This document shows, one piece after another, positions 63,609 through 64,000 of a stretch of DNA of 64,000 bases. The notes under the pieces are model-generated. The model worked only from the letters and a program-made list of their open reading frames with translations. It was not told the DNA's origin and ran no database searches. This DNA comes from Porticoccaceae bacterium. Its GTDB lineage: Bacteria > Pseudomonadota > Gammaproteobacteria > Pseudomonadales > Porticoccaceae. The position numbers and the translations under genes are program-made. Location of the stretch: contig BPKH01000008.1 of assembly GCA_026005035.1 (NCBI GenBank), positions 62,001 through 126,000 of the forward strand, written 5' to 3'. Numbering within the stretch: the stretch's first letter is position 1; each line of letters starts with the position of its first letter.

Positions 63609-64000
<392 letters not shown>

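Overview
The window is about 70% GC and densely coded. It reads as chromosome of a high-GC gammaproteobacterium. The evidence is gene order: petC-sspA-sspB, a CpxAR/CpxP divergon, initiator tRNA-rimP-nusA-infB-rbfA-truB-rpsO-pnp, and a gluQRS-dksA-aminotransferase-sfsA-cbrX-cbrA-cbrB-sRNA-pcnB-folK-panB stretch that closely matches the order known in Pseudomonas. The species cannot be named from the sequence. No phage, insertion sequence, CRISPR array or rRNA was seen.

Layout. 1-1507: 3' end of cytochrome c1, then SspA and SspB. 1500-4139: CpxA/CpxR-type two-component system, divergent from a CpxP/Spy-type protein, with CpxR-type boxes between them. 4161-6275: FAD-linked oxidase and a small cation-efflux protein. 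6276-6866: a non-coding stretch with repeats, ending in a strong sigma-70 promoter. 6867-15755: initiator tRNA, terminator and the translation/RNA-decay operon. 15825-25796 (minus strand): panB, deoxynucleoside kinase, folK, pcnB, then the carbon-control module cbrX-cbrA-cbrB with an adjacent sigma-54-driven small RNA gene, then sfsA and an aminotransferase. 25884-31607 (plus): dksA, gluQRS, pyrB, an acyltransferase and a DinG-type helicase. 31687-35425: cytochrome c', a b-type cytochrome and an RND/MMPL exporter. 35397-37832 (minus): porin, FMN-binding protein and PepSY-type membrane protein behind a Fur-like box. 37954-46596 (minus): one continuous run joining an MCE lipid-transport ABC system to TamA and TamB. 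46658-51398: PpnN-type nucleosidase, YqhA, two transporters and a TetR regulator. 51469-64000: a secreted metallopeptidase and then a catabolic region with two LLM flavin oxidoreductases, a CMD/AhpD-like pair, a ketosteroid-dehydrogenase-like flavoprotein, SRPBCC, hot-dog dehydratase, two acyl-CoA ligases, a UGSC-family operon and an IclR regulator.

How the parts fit. The most notable element is a compact (about 140 nt) CrcZ-like small RNA gene between cbrB and pcnB. It has a near-perfect -24/-12 promoter, A-rich CA motifs, a stem-loop and a U-tailed terminator. It implies that CbrAB controls Hfq-dependent carbon catabolite repression here through a much shorter RNA than in Pseudomonas, and the catabolic region at the right end is the sort of target such a system would govern. 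cbrB carries an apparent frameshift, and the b-type cytochrome carries a second probable one near its C-terminus. These may be real or may be sequence errors.
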